A stretch of DNA of 64,000 nucleotides from Acidimicrobiales bacterium (GTDB lineage Bacteria > Actinomycetota > Acidimicrobiia > Acidimicrobiales > MedAcidi-G1), in NCBI GenBank assembly GCA_029245675.1, contig JAQWOV010000019.1, forward strand, positions 1-64,000. Direction: 5' to 3'. Shown here piece after piece: positions 61,736 to 64,000 of the stretch (its first letter is position 1; each line of letters starts with the position of its first letter). The position numbers were made by a program, and so were the translations under genes. The notes under the pieces were generated by a model. That model was not told the DNA's origin. It did not search any database and saw only the letters and a program-made list of their open reading frames with translations.

Positions 61736-63244
61736 ATGACCCCCGTATCTGCTTCAGTATGGCCGGAACATATAGGTAAGAATGATTTCGTTCTGCCTAG
61801 ATCAGAAACTTTAGTTAATGCATGCGTCGCCACGCTTTCTGATAACTCTTCTCGTCCTTTGTTTCATGACAAGCGTGGTTGGATCAATCGCAAAGATTTC
61901 TTGCAGCGAACTTTAGAATTAGCAGGAAGTTTCAAACAGATTGGCCTCAAAAAAGGCGACCGGATTCTCATCTCCGGACCGTCAACAACTGATCTGGTAG
62001 TAGCGCACATGGCGGCTCTTCGTTTTGGGCTCATTGTTGTTCCAGTAAACGGTTTGTATCAGAAAGCGGAGTTAGAACACGTTATAAATGACGCCTCCCC
62101 ACGAGCCGCCCTAATTGATCACCCGCACTGGAAAGAATGGGTTGAATCCATAGATCAAAGCATTTATGTTTCAAGCACAACAGCAGATTTTCCTGCAGGG
62201 CCCATAACAGAAATTGACCAAGTAGAGCCAAATGACCCTGCTCTCATTGTCTACACCTCTGGAACAACCGGAAAACCCAAAGGCGCTATTTTGTCTCAGA
62301 GAAATCTATTAGCTGGAGCACATTCCGTTCGATTGGCATGGCGATGGGAAGAAGGCGACAGGTTGCTGCTGTGCCTACCACTATTTCATATGCATGGAAT
62401 GGGGGTTGGATTACATGGAACCTTACTCGTAGGTTCGTCTGCAATTCTTCAAGACGGATTCCAAGTAGAAGAAGTAATTCAAGCGATCAATACTCATCAA
62501 ACATCAATGTTTTTTGGGGTGCCAACTATGTATCACCGACTTGCTAGACATCCTCACGTTCAAGAAATGACCAAAATGAGGTTATGTGTTTCGGGTTCGG
62601 CCCCCTTAGCCTCATCACTTCATAGAAAATTGAATGAAGTAGCAGGCATTGAAGTTTTAGAACGTTATGGGATGACTGAAACAGTGATGCTTGTCTCTAA
62701 CCCATATTTGGGTGAACGAAGATCTGGAACAGTTGGCTTTCCGCTTCCGGGTGTGAAGATGAAAGTGGAAGAACAATCTGGAGAGATTCTGGTTAGTGGG
62801 CCCAATGTTTTTGAAGGTTATTGGAACCAGTTAAGCACAAATCAGGAAGCATTCGTAGATGAATCAACTGAACGTTGGTTTCGCACTGGTGACTTAGGAA
62901 AGCTAGATGAAGATGGCTTTTTGAAAATCATTGGGCGAAAAAAAGAATTGATTATCAGCGGAGGATATAACGTATACCCGCGAGAAGTAGACGACGTTCT
63001 CATCAATCATCCTGCTATCGAACAGGTAGCAGTGGCCGGGCTATCCTCCGAAGAGTGGGGTGAAGAAGTGACGGCTTGGATAGTTCCCACTTCACAAGAG
63101 AAAATCCCATCCCTTGAAGAGATACGAGAGTTCTGCCGACAATATTTAGCTGCTTATAAACTTCCTCAAAGATTAGTCATAGTAAATAACCTGCCAAGAA
63201 ATGCTTTGGGCAAGGTATTAAGACATGAATTGCGCGAGAATTGA
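61736..63244 (+). CDS. Acyl-CoA synthetase (AMP-forming), possibly malonyl-CoA ligase-like
   Basis: This 502-residue ANL enzyme activates an organic acid through an acyl-AMP. The P-loop is VYTSGTTGKPKGAILSQRN. LPLFHMHGMGVGLHGTLL and MFFGVPTMYHRLARHP resemble malonyl-CoA ligase (MatB) and its actinobacterial relatives. ERYGMTETVM, WFRTGDLGKLDEDG and LPRNALGKVLRHEL complete the set. The substrate is unproven. A DsbA-like gene follows by three bases. Confidence 0.85.
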   Translation: MTPVSASVWPEHIGKNDFVLPRSETLVNACVATLSDNSSRPLFHDKRGWINRKDFLQRTLELAGSFKQIGLKKGDRILISGPSTTDLVVAHMAALRFGLIVVPVNGLYQKAELEHVINDASPRAALIDHPHWKEWVESIDQSIYVSSTTADFPAGPITEIDQVEPNDPALIVYTSGTTGKPKGAILSQRNLLAGAHSVRLAWRWEEGDRLLLCLPLFHMHGMGVGLHGTLLVGSSAILQDGFQVEEVIQAINTHQTSMFFGVPTMYHRLARHPHVQEMTKMRLCVSGSAPLASSLHRKLNEVAGIEVLERYGMTETVMLVSNPYLGERRSGTVGFPLPGVKMKVEEQSGEILVSGPNVFEGYWNQLSTNQEAFVDESTERWFRTGDLGKLDEDGFLKIIGRKKELIISGGYNVYPREVDDVLINHPAIEQVAVAGLSSEEWGEEVTAWIVPTSQEKIPSLEEIREFCRQYLAAYKLPQRLVIVNNLPRNALGKVLRHELREN

Positions 63245-63247
63245 GAT

Positions 63248-63931
63248 ATGGATAAAACAAACAGCCCTACAAAAGTTGATTTTCACTTTGATGTAATGTG
63301 CCCTTGGGCATATCAAACTTCTTTATGGATGCGTGAAGTATCTAACAGGCGTGACATTGAAGTGAATTGGAGATTTTTCAGTCTAGAAGAAGTCAATTTA
63401 ACTGAAGGAAAAAAACACCCGTGGGAAAGAGATTGGTCCTACGGGTGGTCAATGATGCGTATAGGAGCACTCTTGAAGCGTCAAGATCCAGAACTTAACA
63501 ATGCGTGGTACCTTAAGGCTGGCACGGCTCTTCATGTAGAAGGCCGTAAAGCTCATGATCCAGATGTTGCAAGACAACTTCTTTCTGAAATCGATTTGGA
63601 TCCATCTTTTGTGGACGAAGCTCTTGAAGATTCAACCACGCACGAAGATGTGCATCAAGATCATAAACGAGTGATTGATTTAGGAGGATGGGGAGTCCCT
63701 ACTCTGGTATTCGAAAATGATCAAAAATTATTTGGCCCCGTACTAATTGATCCTCCAAAAGAAGAAGCGGCAGATCGTCTTTGGGACTTAGTCGTAGGTT
63801 GGCTTGAATTCCCTCACCTCTTTGAATTACAGCGGCCAAAAAGCGATGAAGACATGCAAGACATCGCCTCTGCCTTTCGCCCCTACGTTGAAGCACGCGA
63901 TTGGAACACTGTGGCTAATCCCACACGATAG
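63248..63931 (+). CDS. DsbA-family (FrnE/HCCA-isomerase-like) protein
   Basis: This 227-residue cytoplasmic protein has the thioredoxin/DsbA fold with FHFDVMCPWAYQTSLWMREV. The second active-site Cys is replaced: it reads CPWA, not CPXC. GGWGVPTLVFENDQKLFGP gives the cis-Pro loop. This fits the FrnE/2-hydroxychromene-2-carboxylate isomerase side of the family, which often uses glutathione or a similar thiol. The substrate is unknown. Confidence 0.8.
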   Translation: MDKTNSPTKVDFHFDVMCPWAYQTSLWMREVSNRRDIEVNWRFFSLEEVNLTEGKKHPWERDWSYGWSMMRIGALLKRQDPELNNAWYLKAGTALHVEGRKAHDPDVARQLLSEIDLDPSFVDEALEDSTTHEDVHQDHKRVIDLGGWGVPTLVFENDQKLFGPVLIDPPKEEAADRLWDLVVGWLEFPHLFELQRPKSDEDMQDIASAFRPYVEARDWNTVANPTR

Positions 63932-63941
63932 GAATAGAAAA

Positions 63942-64000
63942 ATGATTGGGAAACAAGACGTTATTGAAGGGCTTGAGGAAGTATGGACAGCTTGGAAAGA
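63942..64000 (+). CDS. Start of a further gene (cut by window edge)
   Basis: An ATG at 63942 opens a frame that is still open at the window end, giving MIGKQDVIEGLEEVWTAWK. A GGAATAG sequence lies just ahead. The beginning vaguely recalls DinB-type proteins, but 19 residues are too few to assign a family. Confidence 0.45.
   Translation, partial: MIGKQDVIEGLEEVWTAWK

Noticed and set aside
1-64000. Prophage, insertion sequence, toxin-antitoxin or defence island
   Set aside because: All larger frames fall into housekeeping, transport or metabolic families, with no transposase, integrase or phage structural gene.

Overview
The window looks like a chromosome segment of a streamlined, probably aquatic actinobacterium, most likely of the class Acidimicrobiia. 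This is inferred from gene content. Actinobacterial families are present: DUF3107, DUF3039, a phosphomutase-DUF3090-SCO1664 block, a PdtaS-type histidine kinase, and a septum-formation-domain lipoprotein. Three proteins belong to coenzyme F420-linked families, and exported proteins carry long threonine-rich linkers. By eye the DNA leans A+T (not counted). Genes are packed tightly, often with ATGA or TAATG overlaps, and no gene-free stretch exceeds 300 bases. I see no prophage, insertion sequence, CRISPR array or rRNA operon.

Layout. 1-4279: the start of a repeat-bearing lipoprotein (minus), a YceI protein, a PlsC acyltransferase, a glutamine amidotransferase, and two EamA/RarD transporters. 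4265-9040 (minus): fabH, an ABC-F ATPase, surE, a GGCT-fold protein and a flavodoxin. 9123-12917: an inositol-monophosphatase-family enzyme, then a cobalamin riboswitch controlling a B12 importer (btuF-btuC-btuD). 12901-17258: a ribosome hibernation factor with two C-terminal domains, a YqeC-like protein, class I fumarase and an F420-type LLM enzyme. 17305-22641: a phosphatase, acetoacetyl-CoA synthetase, a MaoC/VOC pair, and Fur, NUDIX and TetR proteins. 22690-25697: a GT4 glycosyltransferase and a GH63-like hydrolase whose start codons overlap back to back, plus two membrane or lipoprotein genes.

25736-32243 is a complete System I cytochrome c maturation operon, ccmABCDEFG plus a CcmH/TPR fusion. 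It includes a 53-residue CcmD-like gene. 32244-39457: SixA-like phosphatase, Mrp ATPase, DUF3107, PdtaS-like kinase, GDPD, lipid kinase and etfBA. 39503-43068: the phosphomutase-DUF3090-SCO1664 block with an unrecognised fourth gene, divergent from a family 5 uracil-DNA glycosylase. 43095-48299: lipoprotein plus DapA-family aldolase, FrhB-like protein, tRNA-Arg(CCG), F420-type PPOX protein, ROK kinase, another EamA transporter and a small beta-rich protein.

48417-61458 is core metabolism and translation. argS-lysA-hom-thrC-apgM covers lysine/threonine synthesis, with an ApgM-like protein possibly replacing homoserine kinase. rho-rpmE2-unknown-prfA-prmC-tsaC-rpiB follows. 61472-64000: DUF3039, an acyl-CoA synthetase, a DsbA-like protein and the start of one more gene.

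Nothing here is clearly a new defence or mobile system. The best leads are the actinobacterial System I Ccm operon, the GT4/GH63 pair, and two uncharacterised genes locked into conserved core operons (39503-40486 and 57415-58416).
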